Below, one piece after another: positions 1 through 12,373 of a stretch of 64,000 nt of DNA (within the stretch, counting starts at the first letter, position 1; each line of letters starts with the position of its first letter). The notes beneath the pieces are model-generated. The model was not told where the DNA came from. It made no database searches and saw only the letters and a list, made by a program, of their open reading frames with translations. The stretch is from Chiridota heheva (Eukaryota > Echinodermata > Holothuroidea > Apodida > Chiridotidae): NCBI GenBank assembly GCA_020152595.1, contig JAIGNY010000732.1, positions 321,001 to 385,000 of the forward strand, given 5' to 3'. Position numbers and translations under genes: made by a program.

Positions 1-1810
1 CTCTTGTACAAACTGTAACTCCTTGGAGAGTGTTGCAGCCGACTCTGCAGTCATCCTGTGGTGACATCGGGCTCTTGCGCATGCACCGACATTAATCGAG
101 GTTGGTGGCCTAATGCATAGGAGAACCTTTGCTGGAGATATCCTAACATGTAACAAATATGTACCATATAACATTCGTGGCTCACCCCGTGGTGGGCGGT
201 TGGCCTAAGGTTAAATAAACTCTACCCGTGTGAAAGAGGCCCCAGAACCTAGCCCAAAATAGCTCTGCGGCATAGAGCCTCTTGCCATAGGAGTGCAAAA
301 CACCCGACTCTAGAGCTCCTTTAGTACAAGGGCAAAGAAAATTCTATCCATCACTAGAGTAAACTGTATGGAGAAGTCCTGCAAGTCGGACAGCAATTAT
401 TCCTTGGGCCTAAGGCCACCTCATCTCACCTCAGATGACTAGATAAACTTGTATAAAAAGCAAAACCAGCAGGAAACCTTCATGGATGGAGCTGCTAAGA
501 GAAAGTGGTATAGAAAAAGGAGAAATTCGAGTTGAATTTCCACACCATTTCTTAGCTGTGCTGAGTCATCTACACGCTAAAGAAAAAGCAAGGGATTAGA
601 GAGGTAAACTGGAGGTCAGGGCTGGGTAGGTAACTACATTTTTAAGGTCGGTTAGAAGTGCATTAGAATCAGGTCATGGGATCAGATATAAATCTATAGC
701 ATGGAAGGTAAGATATAATTTGAAGTAAATTGCTCATCAATTACACTGACCAATCATTCAATCAGATTGATTTGATTGAAAGTTCTGTATGATCAAATAA
801 GTTATTCCACAATCAAAATAAATGCAGATTAATTAAAGGTCTCCGATATTTAAAATTGATTAATAACCATTTACTTAAAATTTATTTCAATTTAAGACCA
901 ATTCAATGCTATTCAAGTTGATGCTTAGAGACTACAATCTCTGAAGATTTGAATACTAGTACAAAGCACATGGTGTTCATTTCATCTTCCTTTTACATTT
1001 ATCCTATACAGTGGTGTCTTTCTGTTTTATAGATAACGATATTGACAGTTCTTACAAATTCCTGTTAATGCATGCAAAGTACCATCATTATTCTTGTAAA
1101 ATCCAGAACATATAATTGCAAACATAAATTGATGACTATTCTGGATGTTGAGAGGTGTATCGCACTTAAGAATAATTAACAGGCGAAATGCGAGCATTTT
1201 AAAGTGCCGTATTTAATAGATATCTCATTGATTTACAAGTACTATCCGTCTTTTGCAGTGTGCTTTGCTTTACCTTGAATAACCAAGTGCTATTATCTCG
1301 GATTATATTGTGCACATGTTTTTGAAAAATACTCAAGTTGAGAATTATCACTATCCTCTTGAGTATTAATTTTTGATTGCAAAACAGGGGAAATAAATTG
1401 TTGAAATAAAAATCAAAAAATGTATTCAGTCTTCTCAAAGCTACTTCTTAGGCATCTTGATTGATAAAATCCTATTTACTGAGGAGAACAATCTACAGTA
1501 GTGTCATGTACTTAAAAAGTTGAGATTTACTGAAAAACATAAAACTGACGTTTCTAGTATAAGACACTTACAATGCTTCCAGTTTAAAAAAAGCATGAAA
1601 TTTTGATTGAAAATATTTTTTGAATCTAAAAAAAACATTTTTAGTTTATCAATTAGTGCTGAGCAGAGATTGAGGAGTGTTTCTTTACTGTTACAAAAAA
1701 CAAAACAAAAATTGCAATGAAAATTCAAACAACTCAAAATCTGATATGCAAATTGTCCTATATCTTTCCTGGTCTTAATCTTCGAAAATGATGCAAGTTG
1801 ATGGTGTGGT
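1..1810. other. intronic sequence (ULK4), nothing recognised
   Basis: On the transcribed strand this is downstream of exon 19. I found no block matching the C-terminal ULK4 repeats and no clear transposon ends. Positions 1-480 are less AT-rich than the rest and could be an old repeat. Minus-strand readings near 1-70 and 480-590 have acceptor-like AGs followed by short open stretches, but no homology I recognise. Confidence 0.4.
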
Positions 1811-1814
1811 TAAG

Positions 1815-2390
1815 ATTTATATTCCCATGTTTTCTGTAACCTTTCAGAAGAAAGAGAACAATTTTAGAAACAATTTAGTACAAAAATCATTTTGATATGT
1901 TATTCCTACCAGGAGATATTCAAATTTTTAGATTCACAAAAAATGTCAATAAACGAATAGGAAAAGGCTCAGTATGACAACACAGCAACACATTCTCCCA
2001 CAAAGTTGATGTATTTCATTAAAATCCATCATCCTTTTTCATTACTAAAACCTGCTAGAAAAATAAATTGATGAAAGTTAGGTATTTATATACATTGCCA
2101 AATATAAGCTACTTCAATAACTTTTGGAAAATTGTCTCTAATCATACAGAAACAACAGATTAACGTTCAAAGAAATACATAAACATTTGCAATGGAATTT
2201 CCTCTATGACATCATCAAACACGAATTTATCATACTGTACAAAATCTTTAAAATGCAATTGGGAAATCTTTAAAAATCCATATCTCCTGAACGGAATATG
2301 ATACCAACCTGATTTTTGTACCAAATTGGCTCTAAAAGTATGCTCTTTCAAATAAAAAATTTACAAAAAACCGTGGGAATATTCTTTTAA
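1815..2390 (-). mobile_element. MITE family A, copy 1
   Basis: Inverted relative to the copies at 20639-21116 and 39221-39973. Ends resemble inverted repeats: CCCATG near 1824 and CCGTGGGAATATTCTTTTAA at 2371-2390. The interior shares long stretches with the other two copies (the GTACAGTATGATGAATT region, ATTGGCAATGTAT, TGTTGCTGTGATGTCATA). No coding capacity, so non-autonomous. Confidence 0.7.
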
Positions 2391-2995
2391 GATGCAAATT
2401 TGTATATGAAAATTCAAATATTCTTATTGCACTTTTTTTTTATGGCTTTTCATTTGTTTTTAGGCAATTTAATTCAATCTAACTGTTCATAAACATGGAA
2501 GTACTGCATCAAAAGAGACTACTAGTTTTCAGCAACTTGTGTTTTCATATTTAATGTAAAACTTAAGGTTTGCCTTTCAAAATACAGTAGCCAAATATGA
2601 GGCATGTCTGGGAATTGATACCTCTATAGCAGTGAAGGCTATAACCTACCCAGTATGACATAAAAGGGCAAATATTTCAAAAAATGAAATGAAATGGACA
2701 CAAAGAAAACTTGGCCTCTTACTTCAAAGAAAAAAGTGCACAAAAGAGGCATTGAAAATGGCATGACAAATTTAATAAGACAAGTATTTTGCATACAAGA
2801 CAATTTTCACATATCAATGAACTTCTACTCATCTACAGAACTTAAAATGCATGTACAACAGCAATTTAACCATTTTTCCATGTAAGTATAAACAATTCTC
2901 TCTGTAAGACCTTTCTTTCTGTGCTCGAGCATAACATTTAACATTTTCAATCATATATTTTTATGTCACAAACGAGTTTATTGCATATAACTCAC

Positions 2996-3142
2996 TGTTG
3001 TTACTGGATACGAGCGACGCCAATGGATGGAGGATATTTTCTACAACGACAGTGTGGTAGTCCATGAGGATGGCCGGATGCTGCGATACTGCTTCCAAGA
3101 TGCCCAGAATGGATTGAATGAACTCCTGAGTGCCTGAGGAAC
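2996..3142 (-). CDS. ULK4: ULK4 coding exon 19 (residues 914-962), last exon found
   Basis: Bounded by TTGGGAAG|GTTCCTC and AACA|GTGAGT. Encodes GSSGTQEFIQSILGILEAVS, QHPAILMDYHTVVVENILHP and LASLVSSNN. Vertebrate ULK4 has EEFIKITLSAFEAIIQYPIL and PPLVSLVQSQN. The acceptor has a weak pyrimidine tract, but the join keeps phase 1 and the alignment. The next exon should start near vertebrate EWRLFSLRLL and is not seen in positions 1-2995. Confidence 0.93.
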
Positions 3143-5083
3143 CTTCCCAAGAAGAAACATACACATGAAATTGTTTGAATTTAAAGGTATATGATGAACA
3201 GCATTAGTTACATTCATTTAAAATCCACAAAAAAAAAAAAAAAGCAAAAAATTCATCAAAATCGGTTTAACAATTGGTTATTTTACAACTTTTTAAATGG
3301 GCAAATATGCAAATTTTTGTCTTATTCTTGGGATGTATGAATAAAACAGTCTCTATTTCATTAAGTAAATCCATTGTGTTTTTTTATCTCTCTGCCATTT
3401 CACTTTGAAAAAGAGAAGATAATACCAATGAAGTGGATTTGATCTTTACCATACCCCCACCAACCTCAAGCTGGAGAGATATTTTGAAAATTTTGAAAGT
3501 CTGAAAATAAGGGAAGAAATATAAAAAAAACAAAAGCATTTTAAGGTGGTTTTTCTTCTTCTTTTTTTCTTCAATATATTAAGAAAAATTAAACTTTGAT
3601 TACTTATCAACTTGAAAACTACACCTGCTATTTTCAGAAATCAAAGACTATTTAACTCAGAATTTAATGCTCTTGTTCGTGTTGAACAGAACACTTTTGT
3701 ACCGCCCATAAACCTTTAAATGTATATATTCACTAAAAATAAAATTCTTTTAAATCCGGCAAAAGCATGTGTAGTTTCCAGCTATAAAACAAAGTTTGAA
3801 CAATTTTTTAAACTTGTGATGTATGAAAGAGAAGGCAGGTAAAAACCTTTAATGTCATTCTTTCAATTTAAGTCCTAAATTTCAATCACTGCAAAATATC
3901 AGACTTGTATTATCTGCCTAGATTTTGATTAAGAGTATGGTGTAGATTCAAAACCTCTTGGTTATATCCAACTGCTCCCATCAAAGCAACATTGGTGAAG
4001 GATTGAAAAACAATATAAAGTTAACACAAGGAAATTCAAAACTGTTCTCTTTGTGATGTCAAAATATTGAAATAAAACTTGCATAATTTATTATAACACA
4101 GCCTTAAAATAAAAAATTATGTAAATTTGAATCATTTTCCTCAAAATTTCATAACTTTTTGCTAAAATAACAAACATTTTCCACAAAATCATTTTTTTCC
4201 TAAATATATCCAACATTTTCCTCAAAATTTCTGAAGTTTTCCTGAAAATTTATGAAGTATCTGACTTTTGTCCTCAAAATTTTGATACCTCAAAAAAGAA
4301 CTGCAGTTTGATCTTTAAAAGTTAAAAAATCTAAAGCCAACTTAACTACCGAAATGAGATATGCAAATTCCCCAGAAAAAGTAGACTTAACCTTCTATGA
4401 TGGAATCATAATTACACCATTGTTTGGCAAGGGATAATATACAATGAAAATTAGGGCGTGTCACCTCTCATCCAATCACATTGCAGAAAATACTTAGATG
4501 TGCATGAATATGCATATATATTTGTTAGAAATTTATCCACAACTATGAAAGCATGAAAATATTTTTTTTGTTTATAGCGAGACATAAATTCTTTCAAAAT
4601 TATCTTTTTTTTAATGTTGCAAAAATCCTCTTACAGATATATACTTTGACGCACCATTATTTGCCTAATTTTTCATTCTATGTGTTAAGGTTTATTGCTA
4701 TTTGACCAAAACAAAAGAGTATTAAATCTGACAAAACAAGTTTGTAAATGTCTATGGATGAGTTGAATAGCCCATCTATAAAGAGTTTGAAAATTTGGGT
4801 AAAACAGTCTTTGAATTTTGGAAAGAACTGGTTTAGTTTTAAGTTATAGTTGAACAAAGTGTCAGAAATCTTCAATGTCAGCTAATTTTGTTTCACAAAA
4901 GCAAACTTAAAAAGTGCTAAATTTTTCACAATTTATATAAATTCATCTTGTTATTTGTTTTGTGGTTTAAATTGTTCGCAAGAAGTAAATATATCACAGA
5001 ACACACAAAGCAAGCAAAGATTTTTTCAAAATTGTTAAATTGCAGGAATCAACTAATAAGAACAGGGTGATTAATTCACATAC
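3143..5083. other. ULK4 intron 18-19, AT-rich, with a family B fragment
   Basis: Contains an A-run at 3229-3242 and, around 3780-4070, a diverged segment shared with 16175-16390 and 22580-22720 (the 'caactgctcccatc...aacattggtgaagga' block), which I assign to MITE family B. The rest is AT-rich with no recognised feature. Confidence 0.4.
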
Positions 5084-5192
5084 CGACAGCCGAGTCTATG
5101 TTCGTCTCGTTACAGTCCAATGATTTGACGTGAAACAGCAGGTCACCAACGTCAATCAAGAACCGCTCACACGTAATCCTTGGTCTAAACAC
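5084..5192 (-). CDS. ULK4: ULK4 coding exon 18 (residues 878-913)
   Basis: Bounded by TTCTGCAG|GTGTTTAG and GTCG|GTATGT. Encodes VFRPRITCERFLIDVGDLLF then HVKSLDCNETNIDSAV. Vertebrate ULK4 has VFRPQVVTEEFLFSYGTIL and HIKSVDSGETNIDGAI. It ends in phase 1. Confidence 0.95.
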
Positions 5193-5499
5193 CTGCAGAA
5201 AAACATAAACATTACTATAAATGAGAACTTGAAAATTAAAAATGACAATCAAATTTAGTTTACAAAGTTTATTTGTATTCTTATGCAATTGTATTTATTC
5301 TCATGTGATAGAGCATCAAATTCTAAGATAGGTCTGATTAAAGAACCATATTCAGGCATTTATGACCTTTGTAGGATTTAAGTTTGACAAAATACAGTGA
5401 TAGTGGTAGAACTTTAAAATATAGAGACCAAATCTCTGTCTACATCTTAAGCTATTTTGACCACTTGTATTCTAAACACTTCAGGACTATCTACCTTCT

Positions 5500-5885
5500 G
5501 ACTGATTTCTGGCAAGGTCATATCATTGGTTTTAGTTTTATTCAAGCTAAAGCATTCATTGTTTTGAGTTCTTTTCAAGCAAAATTCACATTCCAATATT
5601 TACCTTTCATGTCAGAAACCAATTGATTTGATTGTCTTAGGGTCCAGGAAATTGTTTGTTTGGGTTTATTTTCAGGGACTTAAAAATCAGTGTTAAGCAC
5701 ATTCTATTGGAATATGTAAATTTAGCCCCACCAACAATTATCCCCAATTCACACCCTTCCATTACTGTCATTACCCGGATCCAATGTACCTCAAATTTAA
5801 ATCACTTCTTCTTGAAGCATTATCAAAATCATCCACTAAATTTGACTAAATTCTCTTCTTGAGATAGGTTAAAGTTAAATCCATC
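5500..5885. repeat. dispersed repeat shared with 56150-56470
   Basis: The segments around 'aagcattcattgtttt', 'agaaaccaattgattt' and the C-rich 'cccttcca...caatgtacctcaaat' block recur in the same order at 56165-56470. There a similar block of about 155 bp is tandemly repeated. Non-coding repeat; class not recognised. Confidence 0.5.
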
Positions 5886-5894
5886 CAAGCCATT

Positions 5895-6150
5895 TGGCCC
5901 ATTGGGCCGGGCTGGTGCTTTATTTCGGTTCCATGGTGCAAGCACATGACTACTCCCCCTGGATGGGATGCCAGTTCATTGCAGGTTAACTCCCCAGCAG
6001 TGCTGGTACTCATTTACAGCTGAGTGGACTGAAGCAAGTAGAGTATCTTGCTCAAGGACACAGTGCAGTGCTCATGACAGGAATCGAACCTGGTACCTTT
6101 TGCATACGAGCATGACTCCTCCACTGCCGAGCCATTGCACCTCTTCTTGA
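5895..6150 (-). mobile_element. tRNA-derived SINE, copy 1
   Basis: On the minus strand the element begins AGGTGCAATGGCTCGGCAGT, fitting a Pol III A box. It then has GGTTCGATTCC, a perfect B box, followed by the common SINE body with GTCCTTGAGCAAGATACT. A second copy lies at 17035-17270 in the same orientation. It lies in ULK4 intron 17-18. Confidence 0.75.
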
Positions 6151-6425
6151 TATGATGATGATAAAACAAAACAGACAAACAAGGGGGCCAAAACAGAGCC
6201 CATGACCAACTTCCTTGGCAGAGGGATGGGCAGAATTTGCCTACCAAAAGTGGAGGTGCAAAGTCCAAAATCAATATTGCCTACAAAAGAGGTAGACAAA
6301 ATCACTAAGGTCAAAAAAAAAACATACAAAAATATAATTCAGAAAAATCGGGAGCGTAAATGCAGCCCCTTGCCACCCCGTAATGCTGCATGTGGGAAGA
6401 AGTAAAATACAAATTGCTCCTTCAC

Positions 6426-6547
6426 CTGGCTGGTTATAAGATGATGCGGCAAAGCAATAAGAGGCAGGCTCGTCTTCAGGCTCTTTGCTTGTAACGAGGA
6501 TGGGTGCTTTCTGCCGGACACACCATTAAGGGCAGCAATGGCATCAC
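6426..6547 (-). CDS. ULK4: ULK4 coding exon 17 (residues 837-877)
   Basis: Bounded by ATTTGTAG|GTGATGCC and AGCCAG|GTGAAG. Encodes SDAIAALNGVSGRKHPSSLQ then AKSLKTSLPLIALPHHLITS and Q. Vertebrate ULK4 has ILNSLANVSGRKHPSTVQ and HLVTSQ here. It ends in phase 0. Confidence 0.95.
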
Positions 6548-6559
6548 CTACAAATAGAA

Positions 6560-7010
6560 TATCTTATGAAATGTCTGTGGACATCTAGCAATCACCATAT
6601 TGGTGAAAAAAGTTTTGAAATTTAAACTTTTTGAATTTTGAAAATATCACTTTCAGTTTTTGAGTTATGGCTTGTCAAAGATTGTGCATATTTTAATTTA
6701 TGCAGAATTTGTGATGTAAGACTGGTAGAATTTTTATTTTCGTGAATATGATAAAAGATTATTAACCAAACAGACTAATAACCAAACAAATCTGTGAAAA
6801 GTATGTTCATGTCTTATTCCATTTAGGAGTTATTACATTTTATAATGCAAGTATGACATCACACTGTACACTGTGAGGTCACTTTTCAACACACTGATAA
6901 AATCTTTCAAATGTAATAACTTCAATGGAAAAAGAGATCATCATAATTTTTCACCAATTTGTTTCTTTAATACTGTCCTCTATCAAATACATTAAGGGTT
7001 CTTAATTAAA
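6560..7010. repeat. MITE family B-like remnant
   Basis: Starts with a GTCTGTGGACATCTAG-type end and carries the sequence about 'ttgagttatggcttg' and 'tttatgcagaatttgtgatg'. This is shared with the better-preserved family B copies at 43690-44248 and 45728-46270. Diverged; the right end is unclear. Confidence 0.45.
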
Positions 7011-7619
7011 TTTTGGAAGCTTCAGGCTGTGGGCCAATCATGTGGCAAACCCAGCATGAGGTGTCAAACAAAACCCGTCAAAACAATCCCTGAATACAAA
7101 CAAGTTGAGAGCATGCGCGATTTGAAGGATGTACGCCAGATGTCGGCAGTTCCTTATCCACCTTCCTTTGACAAGCAGCAATTAAAGCGGAACTAAAGAT
7201 TTTGTATTGATAAGCCACATTATTTTAGTGAGCTGATCTGCCTATTAAAAACACAATTAAGGAATATTTTGTGATTTTTACCGATCCCATTTGGATTGAT
7301 CTTAGATGCAACACACTGTATTGCATTATATAATGACTATTATTCGCGGGCCAGATTGGATTGGCGGGCCAGATTTGGCCAGTGGGCCACCTATTAACAA
7401 TCGCCAATGTATATGAAAATGAAAATTCACTGTAATATTCAGTTAAACTGTCTCCTCAAATTCTCATGATAAGCAGCTACAGTATGGGCTAGCAGTCTAC
7501 AATACACAACAAATGAAGTAGATTTGTTTCATCATTTTGGAAGCAAACAGCTTTTAAACTTTTTCCCAACAAATAAAATCTTCAATAATTAAATTTAAAA
7601 TTACTTTTTTAAATCTTAC
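7011..7619. other. ULK4 intron 16-17, remainder, nothing recognised
   Basis: Mixed-composition sequence without open frames of interest. Around 7340-7395 a short GC-richer patch repeats GGGCCAGATTGGATTGGCGG / GGGCCAGATTTGGCCAGTGG, a small local duplication. Confidence 0.35.
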
Positions 7620-7890
7620 TTGTTATTTGGGGTACAATATCAACAAGATGATTGGTCAACATTTCCAAGCAATTGAGCAGATATTCTCTTTGGCCTTGTT
7701 GGTCCCCTTTGACCTCTGACCCTAATTGTCTTTTGCCATCTCGTTCAACATACATGACCAACCGGGCTTGACAGCAGATTGGGATCATGTCAGGGTTGTT
7801 GCAAACCAACTGAAGGATGGTAAGAAAGGCCTTAGAACGGATAAGTTGCGAAGGGCTCTCCAACAGTTTCATGATTCTTATGACAAACTC
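7620..7890 (-). CDS. ULK4: ULK4 coding exon 16 (residues 747-836)
   Basis: Bounded by ATTTCAG|GAGTTTG and ACAA|GTAAGA. The 90 codons start EFVIRIMKLLESPSQLIRSK and include CCQARLVMYVERDGKRQLGS and YLLNCLEMLTNHLVDIVPQI. The CQARLVMY(V/I)ERD block is a clear ULK4 signature. It ends in phase 1. Confidence 0.96.
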
Positions 7891-9500
7891 CTGAAATAAA
7901 ATGGAAAATAATTATCAAGATTTAGGGAGACAAAAATTTAAAAAAATTTCCTTTGTTATGATACAAAAAATAATAATAATAAGTCATTTGCCCAAATTTC
8001 ACATCTTCCAAAGCAATCTTACATACCTTTTTCAATTAAGAGAAACATTAATTCTATTAAAAATAAGAGCAGCCATTCTGTTCATACCACCCTCTAAAAA
8101 TGTCATCATCATCACTGTGACAAGTAAAGATGTACCCTTTGAATCTTTCTAACAGGACAAAATGATTGTAAGTTATCTATAATTATATTTGATAGAAAAT
8201 TTAAAGAAGAATTTTAAAGAATTACATTAATTGTGTACTACCACATAGGGCAAATGATGTTATTATTGGTAGCATTTCAACACAAAATGGCAACCTCCAT
8301 GTTACAAATTTTAAGATGGAAAGAATGAAATACGTTTTTTGAGATTGGGCTTTGGCATTAGGTTTCTTTTTTAGATTCTTTATCATTTTAAGTTTTACAT
8401 TGACTTTATTTCTCCTCTTAACGTTGATTATTTCAAAAGAATAGTGTCTAGTCTAAGTAAAAGACAATGGACCTCAAAAGCTTTTATTCATATGTAAATA
8501 TTGCAATTAAAATAAGAACTAATTTGTTAAGTGCTTTGCATCCCAATGATTTTGAAAAACAGCAACAACACTTATAGAGGGATTTCATCACGTGACTCTA
8601 AATTCAACTGGAAGCCATTTTGCAGGAAAAAGAGTTTGCGTGTTATGCATTTCACTCATCTGATCTTCATACAGCTCAGTCATATCACACTGCTAAACAT
8701 GCACTAGCAAGCGGTGGTGATGAAAACACGTGCTGGGCATATAAAACATGTGCTGGTTAAAATAAACTGGTCAATTTTTCAATATAAAAAGTTACTTTAG
8801 GGACAAAACTACCCTCCAAATACTTCAAGTAATCTTAATCAATGGATTTTAAACATGTCTATTAGTGCAAGCAACGGCACAGCAAGATTCCAGCATAATT
8901 ATCTTACAAAAATAATCTTGTTTAACAACATGCAAACATACGTAAGTTTAACTAAGTAAACTGCAGACGAAAGTGTTCTTTGTCCTTCAAAATTGTGATG
9001 TAAACAAAGTTATGTGACCTCATGACATCAGCTGAAAAAGTGGTGCATTAATATTTTTGTATTAATAACATCAAATACATTATTTAAATTGTTGAGCCTA
9101 ATTTGTATGATTCCTATGATCTTCAGTAACTAAGATTCAGAAAAAAATTTTAAGAATTACAGAAATATTTTGAGCTGTCCATCCAGTCATACATCACAAA
9201 ACTGATCAATCTTTGATCAGCTCTTAACTCAAAAAATAAAATTGCTTATTTAAAAATTAAAAAAAACTGATTTGCTCAGAGTCTAATGTTCTTTCAACCA
9301 TTATAGAAATTAACAACATGTCCAAAGCCCTTAAATGGCCAGACATCATAGATGATACAAATATCAAATCGCTGCTAATAACATGCTTTCCACCCTATGT
9401 CAGAACTGCCATCCCACCCTCTGTTCTGCATGATGTCCCATCCTATATCCTCCCTACAGGAAATCATACATGAAATCCAGATATCATTCCACAACATGAC
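7891..9500. other. ULK4 intron 15-16, first half, nothing recognised
   Basis: AT-rich intron sequence. I see no exon, RNA gene or clear repeat ends. Confidence 0.4.
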
Positions 9501-9519
9501 CTGTATGTCATCACACCTG

Positions 9520-10500
9520 CAATCAAGATGACATCTCACCATATGCCTTGCCACCCTGTCCCATGCCACCCTGTCCCACATGCCATCCCTCCCTGTCCCA
9601 TATACCATGCCACCTTGTCCAACATCCAATCCTTCCATGTACCACATGCCATCCCACCCTGTCCTATCCCACATGCCATCCCACCCAGTCCTACAGGCCA
9701 TTCCATCCTATCCCACATGCTATCCCACCATCCCATGTGCCATCCCACTTGAAATTCAAACAACATGCCATCATGTCTCACATGTCATTACACTCTGTCC
9801 CCATGCCATCCCACCTTGTCCCACATGCCATCCCAGCCTGTCATAAATCCCATGACACTACCTTGTTTCACATGCCATGCCAACCTGTCCCACATGCTAT
9901 CCCACCCTGTCCTATGTGCCATGACATCCTGTCATACATGCCACCCTGTCCCACATGGCACCCTGTCCCACATGCCCCTGTCCCACATGCCATCCTGTCA
10001 TAAATCCCACATGCACATCTCCCACCCACCTATATGCCCCATCATTTCATCCCATTCTGTCCCCATGCCATCCCACCTGCCATCCTGAATTCCTGTCCCA
10101 CATGCCATCTACCCATCATTCTACACATTTCATATTCAACCCAACATGCCATTTCTTTATCCTCTAAATCTCCCATCTTCCACCCCATTCACTTCTTTCA
10201 ACTCCCTCAACTTCTATCAACTCAACATGCCCCCTTCACCTGCCATCCTCCATTCATCTACCATCCTCCATTCACCTACTATTCCTCAACATGCCCCATT
10301 CACCTACCACCCGCCCCTCCCCCCATTCACTTAACATCCTATTCACCTACCATCATCCATTCACCTATACTACCCCAACCCACCTTTTGCCATCCACTCA
10401 TCTACCAAATATACTCTTAACCAACTCATCATTCCAACCTTCACTATAACCTCCACTCACTTCATTGCACTACATCACCCCCCAACCCCCCCAGCTTTAA
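9520..10500. repeat. degenerate C-rich minisatellite
   Basis: From about 9525 the plus strand is built from CCATCCCACCCTGTCCCACATG-like blocks, a degenerate period near 22 bp mixed with shorter units. From about 10130 it drifts into CATTCACCTACCATCCTC-like repeats. The plus strand is almost free of G between units. The absence of stops in several frames follows from composition; the frames are not genes. It lies inside ULK4 intron 15-16. Confidence 0.85.
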
Positions 10501-10859
10501 CTTAAATCTGACACTTCCAATAGAAAATGCTCAACTTTTTTTCCCCTAATAAACTAAATAGGGCTGTTCTATCTTCCAAATCAGAATAAAAATTCATTGC
10601 AGATTAACTTGGAGTTTATCATAAGTCTATTATAATTTCACTCTTATTCTAGCGAAACCTATTCATTTTTTCCCCTATTCATTTCCAAGACACTTCATTA
10701 TAAATTGATTCAGTCGTCAGTTCTATTATTCAACTTTTTTTCATCCCAAAACAAATCCTTTAATTGCTGCTATTCAAGTTTGGCATTTGTTCTCCTTTAT
10801 ATAAATTTCTTTTCATAAAAAGAGTTGGAATTCCTTTCCTAGGGCAGCAGTCTTTTGTT

Positions 10860-10970
10860 CCTTAGTAGCTGAAAAATGCATGAGGCCGGACGGACAATAG
10901 ATGTGGACGGACGGACGGTAAAGATGCTATATCCCCTCTTCACCAACTTGGTTGGCAAGGGGATAATAAT
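10860..10970. repeat. short (GGAC)n-bearing repeat end
   Basis: GGCCGGACGGACAATAG is followed by GGACGGACGGACGG and then CAACTTGGTTGGCAAGGGGA. The (GGAC)n/(CAGA)n-tailed form resembles the end of a dispersed element common in marine invertebrates. A related tail, CAAACGGACAAACAG, is at 56955. Confidence 0.4.
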
Positions 10971-11011
10971 AACAAGTAATTAAGAAATAAGTTTTTATAA
11001 AAGTTAAACAC

Positions 11012-11194
11012 CTTATCTTGCATGAGCCTCTGTATATGTACACCCTCCATGGATATCCATGCAAACATTGTAATCATTGCCTGTTGAACTCGCGATATGT
11101 TGACCGAGAGACCATCTAGAACTGCTGGGAGTCCAACTTTCTCTATCACGCTTTGGAAAATAGCTGGGGAATGCTTCGCTAATCTTGACAATGC
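11012..11194 (-). CDS. ULK4: ULK4 coding exon 15 (residues 686-746)
   Basis: Bounded by CTCCGCAG|GCATTGTC and GATAAG|GTGTTT. The 61 codons read ALSRLAKHSPAIFQSVIEKV, GLPAVLDGLSVNISRVQQAM, ... and EGVHIQRLMQDK. They match vertebrate ALCRITRHSPTAFQNVIEKV and CGIHLQRLIQEK. One of the best-conserved exons in the window. Confidence 0.96.
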
Positions 11195-11547
11195 CTGCGG
11201 AGGAGACAAGCATTTTCATATAATTCCAAGCCATATTAAAGAGGTTTATCCTTCAAAGAAGATACAAAGCATATGAAGTCAAAATATCGATATGACCCTT
11301 GAAAATATCGATATGGGTCAATATTGAAATATCAATATATCGCCCAAGCCTATTTCCTATGTACCGAATAACAATTTGGGAAAAATAAAATCAGAAACTA
11401 AGATATTCTTTATTTTGGCCTTAACTAAAAATGTTGTTTCTTTTCTCATCATAGGGTCTTCTTTAACAACAGTTGCTTCATCATGAACAATCTAGAGCAT
11501 TTATCTAGGTTTCAGTAATAAATATTATAATATTTATTATTTACATT

Positions 11548-11895
11548 AACTCTTAATCAACCACATGGCGATATTATCACCATTTTGGGTGTCCCATCTT
11601 GACCCAGCCTCCCAAGTGAGTTTTCAAAAAAGTGCTGGTAGAGTAATGGATTAATCAACCCGCGACAAGTGCACCAACTCAAAAATAAATGCTGCATGGT
11701 CCCGGTGGGCCACTGGGTCACTAAAGCGGAACGAGCCTTAACTCTGCTGCTCGGAAGACAGAGGACCCTTCAATAATCAGCCTGTGCTTAACCCTTACTC
11801 TACCACGTGGCGATATTATCGCCGTTTTGGGTGCCCATCTTTGACCTTGCCTCCCAAGTGCATTTTCAAAAAAGTGCTGGTAGAGTAAGGGTTAA
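11548..11895 (+). mobile_element. piggyBac-type MITE composite (unit-spacer-unit), copy 1
   Basis: Two direct copies of a unit of about 108 bp (11548-11663 and 11790-11895) flank a spacer of about 127 bp. The second unit has clean ends: TTAACCCTTACTCTACCA and TGGTAGAGTAAGGGTTAA, that is CCCTTACTCTACCA inverted repeats bordered by TTAA on both sides. This is the typical piggyBac end plus TTAA target. The same unit-spacer-unit arrangement occurs inverted at 38655-38985. No transposase, so non-autonomous. Confidence 0.75.
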
Positions 11896-11987
11896 ACACT
11901 TAACATTACCATTTACATTCAATCCTATTAGAAAATCATTACAAATCATCAATATTACTTTTCTTAACATGACAGACTCTGACTCAC

Positions 11988-12146
11988 CGATACAGCTGCT
12001 ATCCTCAATGAATCAGTGGAATGATTGAATAAATGCCAGAGCAGATGACCGTTCTCATTGGTTGAGAGCTTCTGACTATGAACCCCATTGGTCGATGCCA
12101 CATTCTCAATTGTTTTTGTTGCATAATGTTGAACAACTGCATCTTC
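11988..12146 (-). CDS. ULK4: ULK4 coding exon 14 (residues 633-685)
   Basis: Bounded by ATTTCTAG|GAAGATG and GTATCG|GTGAGT. The 53 open codons read EDAVVQHYATKTIENVASTN, ... and HLLWHLFNHSTDSLRIAAVS. They match vertebrate VVNHMAAKIIENVCTTFSAQ and ILWYLFRHSTADSLRITAVS in the helical-repeat region. Confidence 0.95.
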
Positions 12147-12373
12147 CTAGAAATTCAAACAATACACAAAATGGTTTTTGCATGAACATTGCAGTATTGT
12201 TCCACTTAATAAATACATTTGCTCAACTAATTTCAGCATGTTCATAATCCTGACTGTCAATAAGATATTTTTCCACACTATCTTCCAAGTAGTATACGAC
12301 ATACAGCTTTGAAGGTATGTGGACAAGTAAAACTTCATTAGAAAACACCTATAAATTATAAATAGAATAATCT

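Noticed and set aside
480-640. Minus-strand stretch after TTTCTTTAG as the next ULK4 exon
   Set aside because: The frame is open for about 50 codons but does not match the expected ULK4 sequence (EWRLFSLRLL...) and the phase is unsupported.
6040-6135. tRNA gene on the minus strand
   Set aside because: Good B box, but it is the head of a SINE whose body recurs at 17035-17270.
9375-10420. Overlapping Pro/His/Cys-rich open frames on the plus strand and Gly/Trp/Met-rich frames on the minus strand
   Set aside because: Composition effect of the C-rich minisatellite inside a ULK4 intron.
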